Source of the DNA: Gammaproteobacteria bacterium
Lineage (GTDB): Bacteria; Pseudomonadota; Gammaproteobacteria; SZUA-229
Direction of reading: 5' to 3'
Length of the DNA: 64,000 nt
NCBI GenBank assembly: GCA_016744065.1
Contig: JADGFA010000007.1
Span: 1 to 64,000, forward strand
Both the position numbers and the translations under genes were made by a program. Below, piece by piece: positions 18,248 through 27,323 of the stretch. How positions within the stretch are numbered: position 1 is the first letter of the stretch; each line of letters opens with the position of its first letter. The notes beneath the pieces are model-generated. The model was given only the letters and a program-made list of their open reading frames with translations, was not told the DNA's origin and did no database searches.

Positions 18248-19389
18248 ATAAGCCCGCAACACTGACAATGATTCAGCAGCTTATTGCAACACCATCTGTA
18301 AGCTGTATTGACCCTCAAATTGATCAGAGCAACCTGCCCGTAATACACCTGCTAGCCAACTGGCTAAGTGAGTCAGGTTTCCAGGTTGAAGAACTGACAG
18401 TAGACAGCGGTAAAGCAAACTTGATTGCGACCCTCGGCTCAGGCACAGGGGGATTAATTCTGGCTGGCCACACGGATACCGTGCCATATGATGAAAACCG
18501 CTGGCAACACAACCCTTTTAAGCTTACTGAAAAAGATGGCAAGTTCTATGGTTTAGGCACTTCAGATATGAAGGCCTTTCTGGCACTAGCAATTGAAGCA
18601 GCGATTAGTTTCGAAAAAAACGAATATAAACACCCCCTCATTATTCTGGCGACATCCGATGAAGAAACCACAATGGCAGGTGCAAAAGCACTGGTAGATG
18701 CGGGAAAACCAGCCGCACGTTATGCTGTTATAGGTGAGCCTACGGGTTTAAAGCCCATTCGTATGCATAAAGGCATTATGATGGAATCTATTCGCATTAC
18801 CGGGCTTGCCGGCCATTCAAGCAACCCGGCCTATGGCCATAATGCACTGGAAGCCATGCACCTTGTTATCGCTGAACTTTTAATCTGGCGCAATGAATTA
18901 CAGCAACAATACAATAACCCTTTATTTGAAGTCCCTGTTCCCACCATGAATCTGGGGCATATACATGGTGGCGACAACCCGAATAGAATATGTGGTGCCT
19001 GTGAACTGCATATTGATATTCGCCCCCTGCCAGGAATGAAATTAAAAAACCTACGCCATGAACTGCAAAATCGCCTACAAAAAATAATGCCTGAGCATGG
19101 GTTTAAGCTGGAAGTGTTACCTTTATTTTCAGGCATCCCCTCAATGGAAACACCAGCAGAGTCCATGCTGGTAAAGGCCGCCGAAAAACTCACCGGAACA
19201 GTATCAGGCAGTGTTGCTTTTGGCACAGAAGCCCCCTATTTGACTGAAATGGGCATAGAAACTATTGTATTAGGGCCGGGCAATATTGCACAGGCACATC
19301 AACCGGATGAATACCTGGATATAGACCGAATTGAACCGACAGTAGAGATACTAAAAAAACTAATACATAAATTCTGTATTCAGGGTTAA
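18244..19389 (+). CDS. argE: Acetylornithine deacetylase
   Basis: A 381-residue M20 metallopeptidase-fold enzyme that hydrolyses N-acetylornithine to ornithine in arginine synthesis. Metal-site motifs are LAGHTDTVPYDE near residue 73, GLGTSDMKAF (bridging Asp) near 103, and DEETTMAGAKAL near 139 with the catalytic acid. The C-terminal FGTEAPYLTEMG supplies a further ligand. The start is GTG, overlapping the oxyR stop by four bases; no better start exists nearby. argA follows after 59 bases, so oxyR, argE and argA probably form one transcription unit. M20 deacylases can be confused with DapE, but the neighbouring argA and motif details favour ArgE. Confidence 0.93.
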   Translation: MNKPATLTMIQQLIATPSVSCIDPQIDQSNLPVIHLLANWLSESGFQVEELTVDSGKANLIATLGSGTGGLILAGHTDTVPYDENRWQHNPFKLTEKDGKFYGLGTSDMKAFLALAIEAAISFEKNEYKHPLIILATSDEETTMAGAKALVDAGKPAARYAVIGEPTGLKPIRMHKGIMMESIRITGLAGHSSNPAYGHNALEAMHLVIAELLIWRNELQQQYNNPLFEVPVPTMNLGHIHGGDNPNRICGACELHIDIRPLPGMKLKNLRHELQNRLQKIMPEHGFKLEVLPLFSGIPSMETPAESMLVKAAEKLTGTVSGSVAFGTEAPYLTEMGIETIVLGPGNIAQAHQPDEYLDIDRIEPTVEILKKLIHKFCIQG

Positions 19390-19448
19390 ATATGTGCAGG
19401 GTTTATTGCCCTGAAATTACAGAACAAACTGGAAAAATTTAACGAACA

Positions 19449-20759
19449 ATGACTTCAAATAAACAACAATACGTAGACTGGTTCCGTGGCTCATCACCTT
19501 ATATCCATAGCCATCGCGGTCGCACGTTTGTTATTTATATTTCCGGCGAAACGATTACCCACAATGGTTTTCCCCATCTTATTCATGATATTGCCTTACT
19601 CAATAGCCTGGGTGTTAAGCTGGTGCTGGTTCATGGAGCGCGCCCACAAATAAAACAACAGCTTGAAACCCTGAAAATTAAATCTAATTTCCATAATGGC
19701 TGGCGTATTACACCTGCCCAGACCTTACCAGGCATTGAGCAAGCAGTAGGACAGGTGCGAGTAAATATAGAAACACATTTATCTAAAGGGCTTATAAATA
19801 CGCCCATGGCCGGTGCAGCTTTAAGAGTAATTTCGGGCAATTTTGTTACCGCCAGACCCTACGGTATTCGAGATGGAATTGATTTTGGTTTCACCGGTGA
19901 TATTAGAAAAGTAGATACGGACGCAATACAACAACAACTTGCACTTAACAATATTGTTTTACTTTCCCCTATAGCCTACTCCCCTAGTGGTGAAGCATTT
20001 AACTGCCGTGCAGAAGATGTAGCAACCGCTACTGCTAGCGCACTAAAAGCAGACAAACTTATTTTTATGATGTCGGCTACAGGTGTAAAAAATGAACAGC
20101 AAAAAATCACCCACCAGTTAAACCTGACAGAAGCTGAATTACTTTCAGAAAAAAATCATAACGATGAAATAACCCAGCTACATCTTTGCAGTGCAGTCAA
20201 TGCCTGTAAAAAAGGCGTACGCAGAGCCCATTTAATCAGCCATGAAACAGATGGCGCATTATTGCTGGAACTGTATACCCGTGACGGCAGTGGCACTATG
20301 ATTACCACTGACACATACGAGGGTTTACGCCAGGCCAATATCAATGATGTAGGTGGAATACTTGAACTTATTCAGCCACTTGAGCAACAACATATTCTGG
20401 CGCACCGTTCACGTGAACAACTCGAACTCGAAATAGAACAGTTTTCCATTATAGAGCGCGACGGCATGATTATCGCCTGCGCAGCACTTTACCCTTATGA
20501 CAATCACTGTGCAGAACTCGCCTGTGTTGCAGTACACCACGACTATCAAAAACAGGGACGAGCTGGAGAGTTAATACAACATATTCAGCAACAATGCATT
20601 CAACAGCAGATCAAACAGTTATTTATATTAACCACCCATACTGCACACTGGTTTATAGAAAAAGGGTTTATTGAAGGGGAACTCAAGAAAATTCCGATAC
20701 AGCGCCGGGAAATGTATAACGCACAAAGAAATTCAAAAATATATATTAAAACACTGTAA
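19449..20759 (+). CDS. argA: Amino-acid N-acetyltransferase (N-acetylglutamate synthase)
   Basis: A 436-residue ArgA of the classical fused type. The N-terminal amino-acid-kinase-like domain runs to about residue 290, with GETITHNGFPHLIHDIALL and LVLVHGARPQI. The C-terminal GNAT acetyltransferase domain covers about 292-436, with ELACVAVHHDYQKQGRAGEL as the acetyl-CoA loop. It makes N-acetylglutamate, the first step of arginine synthesis, and is normally feedback-inhibited by arginine. It lies downstream of argE on the same strand. The palindromic ATGCCTTAGGCAT follows the stop but lacks a T-run. Confidence 0.95.
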   Translation: MTSNKQQYVDWFRGSSPYIHSHRGRTFVIYISGETITHNGFPHLIHDIALLNSLGVKLVLVHGARPQIKQQLETLKIKSNFHNGWRITPAQTLPGIEQAVGQVRVNIETHLSKGLINTPMAGAALRVISGNFVTARPYGIRDGIDFGFTGDIRKVDTDAIQQQLALNNIVLLSPIAYSPSGEAFNCRAEDVATATASALKADKLIFMMSATGVKNEQQKITHQLNLTEAELLSEKNHNDEITQLHLCSAVNACKKGVRRAHLISHETDGALLLELYTRDGSGTMITTDTYEGLRQANINDVGGILELIQPLEQQHILAHRSREQLELEIEQFSIIERDGMIIACAALYPYDNHCAELACVAVHHDYQKQGRAGELIQHIQQQCIQQQIKQLFILTTHTAHWFIEKGFIEGELKKIPIQRREMYNAQRNSKIYIKTL

Positions 20760-20881
20760 ACAACAGAACGTTAATGCCTTAGGCATAACAAACGCATGAT
20801 CCTCCAGAATAGTTGTATATCATTTTTTACACTCGGAAAAGATGACTATAGAAAAGATCATTCACACCCATCGTTATTTAT

Positions 20882-21283
20882 CTAATTAGCCTGTTTGTTA
20901 TATGCTTTTTCAAGCACTTTCTCGTTAGTTAACTCATTTCCTACCCACACAACAACTTTACGCGCACCCGCACCCGCTGCCAGCTCCATTAAAATACGCT
21001 CTTCCACTTCAGACAGCCCACCCTCATGCATCGTGGTTGGCTGCATAACAATGACTGGAGTTCTGAAATACCACCTTGGTTTATATACTTTTTCAATTGT
21101 TTCTTTTAATAATAATTCAGCAACAAAGAAATTCCCCACCAATAACCTCTCAGTAGTAAATGGCGCAGTTGAATTCATGCTTACTTCATTATCGGTTTCA
21201 ATATGCTTTACAGTAAATTTATTTTTACTCACTTTTACATAAACTGTATGATTCAATAGCTTTGATAACATTCTATTCCCCAT
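20882..21283 (-). CDS. Small MreB-like (actin-fold fragment) protein
   Basis: A 133-residue protein. The segment FTTERLLVGNFFVAELLLKE followed by TPVIVMQPTTMHEGGLSEVE and ILMELAAGAGARKVVVWV parallels the part of MreB where subdomain IA contacts nucleotide (in MreB: V-C-V-P-x-G-x-T-x-x-E-R-R-A-x-x-E-S-A-x-x-A-G-A-R-x-V). The MreB N-terminal phosphate loop (DLGTANT-like) is replaced by LSKLLNHTVYVKVSKNK, and everything after the central strand is missing. It could be a free-standing actin-fold domain or an old fragment. The reading frame and ribosome-binding site look intact. It sits alone, with 122 bases to argA and 443 to the HDOD gene. Confidence 0.5.
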   Translation of the reverse strand: MGNRMLSKLLNHTVYVKVSKNKFTVKHIETDNEVSMNSTAPFTTERLLVGNFFVAELLLKETIEKVYKPRWYFRTPVIVMQPTTMHEGGLSEVEERILMELAAGAGARKVVVWVGNELTNEKVLEKAYNKQAN

Positions 21284-21726
21284 ATATTATAACCAGACAA
21301 GGCACCAGTCTGGCTACCGCCACCTGAACGAACTCGATCTTAAAATGTTTTTCGTTTTAATTATTACATCGAACAGTGTTTTTTAATATCGAAATATGTA
21401 AGGAGTGTGAAGAATCTAACACCCGATCCTTCGTATTCACTCAAGATGACAGTTATTAATAGATACTTCTACTTGTATGTTTTTTTAAAACAGTGTTTGT
21501 CATATAACAATGCTTAAGCAATACATATGTAGCCCATAATAGTAACCACCTTGATGACAAAGTTTTCATATCTTTTTATTATCAGGTTTTAATGCTCAGG
21601 AATAGATACTGACATTAACGTTTACCACAAATACCATCCAGATAAGATGCGTACAAAAAACTTAAAAAACTGACCTGGAATTTTTAATCAAAATACAGTA
21701 TCTATCCGCTCTCAATCAACCCTGCA
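21284..21726. other. Gene-free stretch between MreB-like and HDOD genes
   Basis: An AT-rich stretch of 443 bases. No credible reading frame, RNA gene or strong terminator is visible. A small hairpin (CCAGAC / GTCTGG, 21293-21313) lies just upstream of the MreB-like start and would be in its 5' leader. The promoter of that gene should lie here. Confidence 0.6.
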
Positions 21727-23430
21727 TTAACTCTTATTTTTTTTATGCTGTGCAGACTGAGCAATACCCTTAGACAACATATGACAAACTTTTTGAAACT
21801 GTACAAATTCAGTTTTAGTTAATACCCCTTTCACTTTATCTGCATACATCAGACCCATGGCATGGTTATTAACAAAGATAGACATGGCAAAGAAACTTTT
21901 TACACCAATTACCAGCTTCACTGTATCTGGAATATAACTCCAGTACTTACTGATATTGCTCTCATTTAAAAAAAGCCCCCGGCTTTTTTCCATTAGCAAT
22001 TTAAATGCATGGGGCTTATTCATTGGTATCTTTAAACTTTTAATTGCAATATCATCTGTCTCCTGAGACTGATACCGAGACACCAACAATTCTTTACCTG
22101 GTAGCTTAATAAAAAACACACATCTTTGAACGCCACATAACAGGCACATTTTAACAGCATGTTCAATTAAGTCATGTGCAGGCTTTGCCTGAGAGACCAT
22201 TTCCTGAAACTTTTTAACTGATGCAGCCAGCTCCTGACTGATTTGATTCGTTTTTTTAACTTTCGCTGCGGAATGCTCCTGTTGTTTTTCAATTTCAGGA
22301 CTCACTGCTGGTAGTTTATCAACGGACTTAACCGCCTTTTCTTTTTCCTGTCTGGCTGCTATTTTTCTAGCGATTTCTTTTTTAGCCTTTATTTTTTTTA
22401 ATATAGCATCCCTCGATGCAGGCACTTTATTTGATTCTAAATTTGACGAACTGTTTTTTTCTGACTGAGTAACTGCTTGCTGCTTTTCAACTCTGGTTTT
22501 TTCAACCAAAGCCTCACTCTGTTTATTAGTCTCTAATATATATTGAGGGTACTCGTACTCATCATCCGCCAACTGGAACAGTAGCTTTGCAGGTGATGCA
22601 TAACCCCTGTCTATAAGAATATCATTTACATTAACTGCATTCAGGTGCAAACGACGTTCAATCTCGCCTTCTGTTTTACCTTTATATTTAGCAATGCGTT
22701 TAATAACCTCTGCTGCATTCTTTCCATACCAGTTTAAGGAAACCGTTCGGCTTAATTCCGATGACAGGGAGACGCCCGTTGCTAACGTAAAATCAGTCTG
22801 TTCTGTTGTCAGGCCCAGTATTGCCATTTCCGGCAGGTTCCAGGCAACAGCCAGTTTTGCCCCTAACTCTCTCATACCGCAACCTAGCACCGATTCTGCT
22901 GCCTGTTCATAGCTCTGCTTTTTAACGTAACATAATTCTTCAATTCGGGGCATGACATCAGCACCGTAACACCACAGCATTAACTCAGTAATACTTTGCA
23001 ATAATGCGGATAACTGTGTTTCTTCTGTTTCTGTAACATTTCGTTGTTGCGCCCACTCTGTTGCCTGCAAAGCCGCATGACAGGCCTGCCCCATAACACG
23101 TAAATACCCCTGATGATTCTTATCTGACAGTTTTAAACTCTCAAGCAAGGGCGTTTCATTTAAAAATGCCTGAAAAGCCGCCTGACCTAAATGCGATAAT
23201 GCATTACCCATTGTCGTTAAAGGGCGTTTTCCTGATTTGTCACGTTGCGTATTCACATGACAGAAAACATGGGCACTGAAGCCAGCATCATAAACAACAG
23301 GCGCTGAATATTGAGTGATGGATAACTGTGGCTGATTAATCAGCGCCTGCACATCTGACTTTGTTCGCGGCAAAATCGGTAGCTGCTTATCGGTTAAATA
23401 AGACAGCCATTGTGCAAGGCCTTGCTGCAT
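21727..23430 (-). CDS. HDOD-domain signalling protein with C-terminal GAF-like region
   Basis: A 567-residue soluble protein. The N-terminal third (about 20-290) is an HDOD domain: QPQLSITQYSAPVVYDAGFS, then TTMGNALSHLGQAAFQAFL and ILIDRGYASPAKLLFQLADDE. HDOD proteins resemble HD phosphohydrolases without the metal site and act in signalling. A Lys/Glu/Ala-rich linker, probably coiled coil, runs from about 325 to 395. The C-terminal part (~410-560) has the look of a GAF-type sensor (CGVQRCVFFIKLPGKEL, then FAMSIFVNNHAMGLMYADK). It stands alone. The signal and the output are unknown. Confidence 0.8.
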   Translation of the reverse strand: MQQGLAQWLSYLTDKQLPILPRTKSDVQALINQPQLSITQYSAPVVYDAGFSAHVFCHVNTQRDKSGKRPLTTMGNALSHLGQAAFQAFLNETPLLESLKLSDKNHQGYLRVMGQACHAALQATEWAQQRNVTETEETQLSALLQSITELMLWCYGADVMPRIEELCYVKKQSYEQAAESVLGCGMRELGAKLAVAWNLPEMAILGLTTEQTDFTLATGVSLSSELSRTVSLNWYGKNAAEVIKRIAKYKGKTEGEIERRLHLNAVNVNDILIDRGYASPAKLLFQLADDEYEYPQYILETNKQSEALVEKTRVEKQQAVTQSEKNSSSNLESNKVPASRDAILKKIKAKKEIARKIAARQEKEKAVKSVDKLPAVSPEIEKQQEHSAAKVKKTNQISQELAASVKKFQEMVSQAKPAHDLIEHAVKMCLLCGVQRCVFFIKLPGKELLVSRYQSQETDDIAIKSLKIPMNKPHAFKLLMEKSRGLFLNESNISKYWSYIPDTVKLVIGVKSFFAMSIFVNNHAMGLMYADKVKGVLTKTEFVQFQKVCHMLSKGIAQSAQHKKNKS

Positions 23431-23617
23431 AGTTAATGTCCTGTTACTAGATTGATGGTATTTTGATTTACCCTGTCTAATTATAGGGCATCTTTAAGAA
23501 TTCTGAGTAAACAGTTACAACGCAGCCTATGAATACTTATTGTTATTTATTTCAATATTTTTATAGATGCGCTCACTGTGTTAATATCCAGTAAAAATAT
23601 AGAGTTATTTAATTTTT

Positions 23618-24790
23618 GTGACTACTTCACTCTCAACAATGATTCGTCTGCGCGCCATTCAAAACAAAACCAGGAAGTTATTTGAAGGCATGAGCGACAT
23701 ACATTATAGACTACAGTTTCATCACGATCTGAGCCCGGCTGGCTGGTATCTTGGGCATGGACTTTTTATTGAGGATTACTGGTTACATGAAGTAATTCAG
23801 GGTAATACGGAATTCACCTCGGATAAATCATTGTTTTTTGCTAAAAATTGCCCAACGACTCAACGCGGCCCACGCCTCCCTGCATTACAGGCAATAGTAA
23901 AAAAAATATCAGAACAACAGGATAATAACGATCTATTCCTGATGGAAAAAGCCCCTCCTCTTAGCGATCATTCATTATTCAAAGATGAATATATTGAAAA
24001 TTTTATAATTCAGCATTATGCACGTCATTATGAATCTATTTACATGGTGTTAAACCAGATAGCTTTAAAAAAATATAATAAAGACAGAAAAAAATATCCA
24101 TATAAACCACAAACACCCTTAAAGCCACTTGCCCTGATTAAAAACATATCCCACATTAAAGGTGGCAAATATTTTATTGGTGGTGAAATGCCTTTTTCTT
24201 ATGATAATGAATTGCCTTCACATGAAATACAACTCAATGATTTTTTTATTGCTAACACCCCTGTAACCAACGCTCAATATTTGCTCTTTATTGAAAACAA
24301 TGGCTATAATAATAAAAATCTCTGGAGTCAGGCTGGCTGGAAATGGCGCGAAGAAAACAATGCCCAGCAACCTGAACACTGGCTCCAGAATACGCAGGGG
24401 CAATGGTATGGCGTAAATCATCTTGGGCCTTTCGATCTGATGACAGATGAATCAATATACGGAATAAACCATTATGAAGCCAGTGCATTCGCAAACTGGG
24501 CTGGTGCACGGCTTCCCCATGAGCATGAATGGGAAACCGCCTCTCGCCTTGAACTAATAAAGAAAACAACAACCGTCTGGGAATGGTGTGAAAATACACT
24601 TTACCCTTATAAAGGATTTAAAAATACACCATATGAGGAATCATCAAAAGAATGCTTTGATGATAAACACTATGTATTAAAAGGTGCCTGCCAGTTTACC
24701 CGCCAGGAAATCAAACGCGCATCATTCAGAAATTATTATCAGCCCCATCAAAGACACATATTCGCTGGTCTGCGACTGGTATTTGAATAA
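23618..24790 (+). CDS. EgtB-like (DinB plus FGE-sulfatase fold) protein
   Basis: A 390-residue protein. The N-terminal DinB_2-like domain has SPAGWYLGHGLFIEDYW (residues ~46-62) and QHYARHYESIY (~130-140), which carry the histidines expected for the iron site of EgtB-type sulfoxide synthases. The C-terminal formylglycine-generating-enzyme fold runs from about 184, with GGKYFIGG, NTPVTNAQYLLFIE, ANWAGARLPHEHEWETA, and ends KRASFRNYYQPHQRHIFAGL (EgtB-related signature). The family includes ergothioneine, ovothiol and selenoneine synthases. No methyltransferase EgtD partner is adjacent, so the substrate is open. Start at the GTG at 23618, as no ATG gives a full domain. Confidence 0.75.
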   Translation: MTTSLSTMIRLRAIQNKTRKLFEGMSDIHYRLQFHHDLSPAGWYLGHGLFIEDYWLHEVIQGNTEFTSDKSLFFAKNCPTTQRGPRLPALQAIVKKISEQQDNNDLFLMEKAPPLSDHSLFKDEYIENFIIQHYARHYESIYMVLNQIALKKYNKDRKKYPYKPQTPLKPLALIKNISHIKGGKYFIGGEMPFSYDNELPSHEIQLNDFFIANTPVTNAQYLLFIENNGYNNKNLWSQAGWKWREENNAQQPEHWLQNTQGQWYGVNHLGPFDLMTDESIYGINHYEASAFANWAGARLPHEHEWETASRLELIKKTTTVWEWCENTLYPYKGFKNTPYEESSKECFDDKHYVLKGACQFTRQEIKRASFRNYYQPHQRHIFAGLRLVFE

Positions 24791-24835
24791 ATAAACCGTA
24801 CACTAACGATTAATAATTAAACTAACGACTATTTT

Positions 24836-25666
24836 ATGCAAGTACCCCACAGTTATATTGAAGAAAGCGTACATATCGCCCTTACAGAAGATATAGGTAG
24901 TGGTGATGTTACCGCTAAACTCATACCTGAAGATGACTTTAGCCTGGCCACTGTTATCAGTCGTGAACCCGCTACCATTTGCGGCATTGACTGGTTTGAA
25001 GAAGTCTTCTCACAGCTTGACCCCCAGGTATTTATAGAATGGGATGTGGATGATGGTGATACTGTAGAAGCAGGACAACAAATTTGCTCATTGAGCGGCT
25101 CAACACGCGCACTATTAACGGGCGAGCGGAGTGCATTAAATTTTTTACAGACCCTGTCAGGTACCGCAACTAAAGCAGCTGAGTATGCCGCAAGCATTAA
25201 AGACACCCATGTAAAAATTCTGGACACTCGTAAAACCATTCCAGGTTTACGACTTGCACAAAAATATGCGGTAAGCTGTGGTGGCTGCCATAATCACCGG
25301 GTTGGCCTCTTCGATGCCGTGTTAATTAAAGAAAACCACATTCTCGCCGCTGGCGGTATCACTGAAGCCATTACAGCCGCTCGCTTTCATAACCCTGAAT
25401 TAATGATAGAAGTTGAAGTGGAAAATTTAAGTGAATTCCAACTGGCTCTGGATGCCGATGTGGATCGAATTATGCTCGATAATTTTGATTTAGATTTATT
25501 AGCACAAGCAGTTAAAATAAATAACAACAAAACGGAACTGGAGGCATCAGGTAATATTACACTGGAGAGTATTTCAGCTATTGCAGCAACCGGTGTAGAC
25601 TACATTTCAACTGGTGCAATAACTAAGGATATTAAAGCTCTGGATTTATCTATGCGTTTTTCATAA
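24836..25666 (+). CDS. nadC: Nicotinate-nucleotide pyrophosphorylase (carboxylating)
   Basis: A 276-residue quinolinate phosphoribosyltransferase that makes nicotinate mononucleotide from quinolinate and PRPP in NAD synthesis. Diagnostic blocks are EDIGSGDVTAKLIP (residues ~15-28), GERSALNFLQTLSGTAT (~101-117), DTRKTIPGLRLAQKYAVSCG (~131-150), HNHRVGLFDAVLIKENHI and the C-terminal GVDYISTGAITKD. Full length. It lies 45 bases after the EgtB-like gene and 5 bases before the acyltransferase gene, so the latter is probably translated from the same message. Confidence 0.96.
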   Translation: MQVPHSYIEESVHIALTEDIGSGDVTAKLIPEDDFSLATVISREPATICGIDWFEEVFSQLDPQVFIEWDVDDGDTVEAGQQICSLSGSTRALLTGERSALNFLQTLSGTATKAAEYAASIKDTHVKILDTRKTIPGLRLAQKYAVSCGGCHNHRVGLFDAVLIKENHILAAGGITEAITAARFHNPELMIEVEVENLSEFQLALDADVDRIMLDNFDLDLLAQAVKINNNKTELEASGNITLESISAIAATGVDYISTGAITKDIKALDLSMRFS

Positions 25667-25671
25667 TTTTA

Positions 25672-26436
25672 ATGATTCTGTTTAAACCCTTTATATTAAG
25701 TTGGAAATTACTTCGCGTTAGTTTGCATTTGCTCTCAGGCTTAATTCTCACACTACTGTTTATACGCAATGGTATACACAATTCAAATACCGCTTCACGT
25801 TTGTTTATATGGTGGAATAAACATTTATGCCATATTTTTCATGCCCGTATTACAACCTATGGAGACATGAACCAGGAAGCGACGTTATATGTGATGAACC
25901 ATATTTCCTGGTTTGACATCCCCGCTCTGGCCTCACAGCAACCGTTACATTTTTTATCTAAAGCAGAAGTTAAATCATGGCCATTAATTGGCTGGTTTAC
26001 AGAAAGAGCAGGCACACTGTTCATTCAACGCGGTGTGGCGGGTGCCGCACAAAACTCCCTGGATGAAATAACTCAATGCCTTGAAAGTGGTGGCAGTGTT
26101 GTGGTTTTTCCTGAAGGTACAACAACAGATGGAGCGGGTTTAAAAAACTTTCATGGCCGCCTGTTACAGGCCGCTATCGATGCGCAGGTCAAAATACAAC
26201 CCGTTGCTTTACGTTACCCATACAAAAAAGGCATTAACCCTTATGTACCCTATATCGACGATATGACTTTTATAGATTCCGTAATAGGCTTAACAAAATC
26301 GACTCCCTTAAAAGTTGAACTCCACTTCCTGGAACCAATAGACCAGCACCTGAATAAAACAGATGAAACATCTAATAAACAACTCGCCCTTACCGCAAAG
26401 CAGGCAATTGCTCATAAATTAGAAATGGATATCTGA
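25672..26436 (+). CDS. Lysophospholipid acyltransferase (PlsC-like)
   Basis: A 254-residue membrane-associated acyltransferase with an N-terminal hydrophobic segment (about 12-32). The active-site NHISWFDIPAL (H-x4-D, near residue 75), GTLFIQRG near 115-122 and the substrate-binding FPEGTTTDG near 145 are the standard motif order of 1-acyl-glycerol-3-phosphate acyltransferases. It acts in phosphatidic-acid formation or in acylation of another lipid such as ornithine lipid (OlsA). Only a few bases separate it from nadC. A second PlsC-type gene lies at 59046-59597, so the two have probably specialised. Confidence 0.85.
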   Translation: MILFKPFILSWKLLRVSLHLLSGLILTLLFIRNGIHNSNTASRLFIWWNKHLCHIFHARITTYGDMNQEATLYVMNHISWFDIPALASQQPLHFLSKAEVKSWPLIGWFTERAGTLFIQRGVAGAAQNSLDEITQCLESGGSVVVFPEGTTTDGAGLKNFHGRLLQAAIDAQVKIQPVALRYPYKKGINPYVPYIDDMTFIDSVIGLTKSTPLKVELHFLEPIDQHLNKTDETSNKQLALTAKQAIAHKLEMDI

Positions 26437-26477
26437 GGTATATAAATGCCTGCTCCTGACTAAAAAAACCATTTACC

Positions 26478-26542
26478 TGAACACATCTTCTGAACACATC
26501 TTCTAGACACGCCCTCCAGACACTTTCTTTAGACACTTCCTT
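26478..26542. repeat. 13-bp tandem repeat, five units
   Basis: Five head-to-tail units of exactly 13 bases: TGAACACATCTTC twice, then TAGACACGCCCTC, CAGACACTTTCTT and TAGACACTTCCTT. They share an ACAC core in a fixed register. The last units overlap the 3' end and stop codon of znuB. It sits between convergent genes (the acyltransferase and znuB), where a terminator might be expected, but no hairpin with a T-run is seen. Confidence 0.8.
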
Positions 26543-27323
26543 TAAACCTGGAAACAAAAAATAAAATCACCGATACCAGAACAATTGATGGCCCTGCGGG
26601 TGTATCCCATTGCATTGATGCAAACACACCACCTAACACAGAAAACAAACCAAATATAACTGCCATGATAGCCATAGATTCTGGAGATTTTACAAAACGC
26701 CTGGCGCTTGCCGCAGGCACAATTAATAAGGCTGTAATCAATATAATACCAACAATTTTCATTGCAACAGCAACCACTACAGCCATTAACAACATAAAAA
26801 TTAATCGCACCCGGTCAACCGCAACGCCTTCACTGCGTGCCAGCTCTTCATGTACAGCAACCGCCAGTATGGACTGCCATAACCAGCTAATAATACCCAG
26901 CACCAGCAGACAGACAGCACTAAGCCATATCAGATAATTCCAGCTAACCGAAAGCAGGTCACCAAACAGGTAAGCCATTAAATCAACTCGTCGCCCCTGT
27001 GATTGCATAATCGCTAGCATCACCAGCCCTGCCGCCAGAGCCCCATGAGATAAAATACCAAGAATGGCATCACTGGACAGATCTTTTCTAATTTGCAACC
27101 GTATTAATAAATAACTAAGCACCATACCTGTCAAGATCACACCCAATAATGGGTTAATATCAAACATAATGGACAGTGATGTTCCCAATAAAGCGGAGTG
27201 TGCCAGTGCATCACCAAAATAAGCCATACGCCGCCACACAACGACACAACCAAGCGGCCCTGAAACTAAAACAACCAGCAAACCTGCTAACAATGCACGC
27301 AGAATGAAATCATCAATGATCAT
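26529..27323 (-). CDS. znuB: Zinc ABC transporter permease
   Basis: A membrane permease of the ZnuB/MntB/TroC type (ABC-3), 264 residues from the chosen start, against 261 in E. coli. It has about eight hydrophobic segments, with family blocks such as LVVLVSGPLGCVVVWRRMAYFGDALAHSA and ALLIVPAASARRF. The frame is open up to 27365, but the ATG at 27323 (MIIDDFILRALLAGL) fits the family and overlaps the end of znuC by 11 bases, so the pair is translationally coupled. It forms the membrane channel of the zinc importer with ZnuC and ZnuA. Confidence 0.92.
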   Translation of the reverse strand: MIIDDFILRALLAGLLVVLVSGPLGCVVVWRRMAYFGDALAHSALLGTSLSIMFDINPLLGVILTGMVLSYLLIRLQIRKDLSSDAILGILSHGALAAGLVMLAIMQSQGRRVDLMAYLFGDLLSVSWNYLIWLSAVCLLVLGIISWLWQSILAVAVHEELARSEGVAVDRVRLIFMLLMAVVVAVAMKIVGIILITALLIVPAASARRFVKSPESMAIMAVIFGLFSVLGGVFASMQWDTPAGPSIVLVSVILFFVSRFKGSV

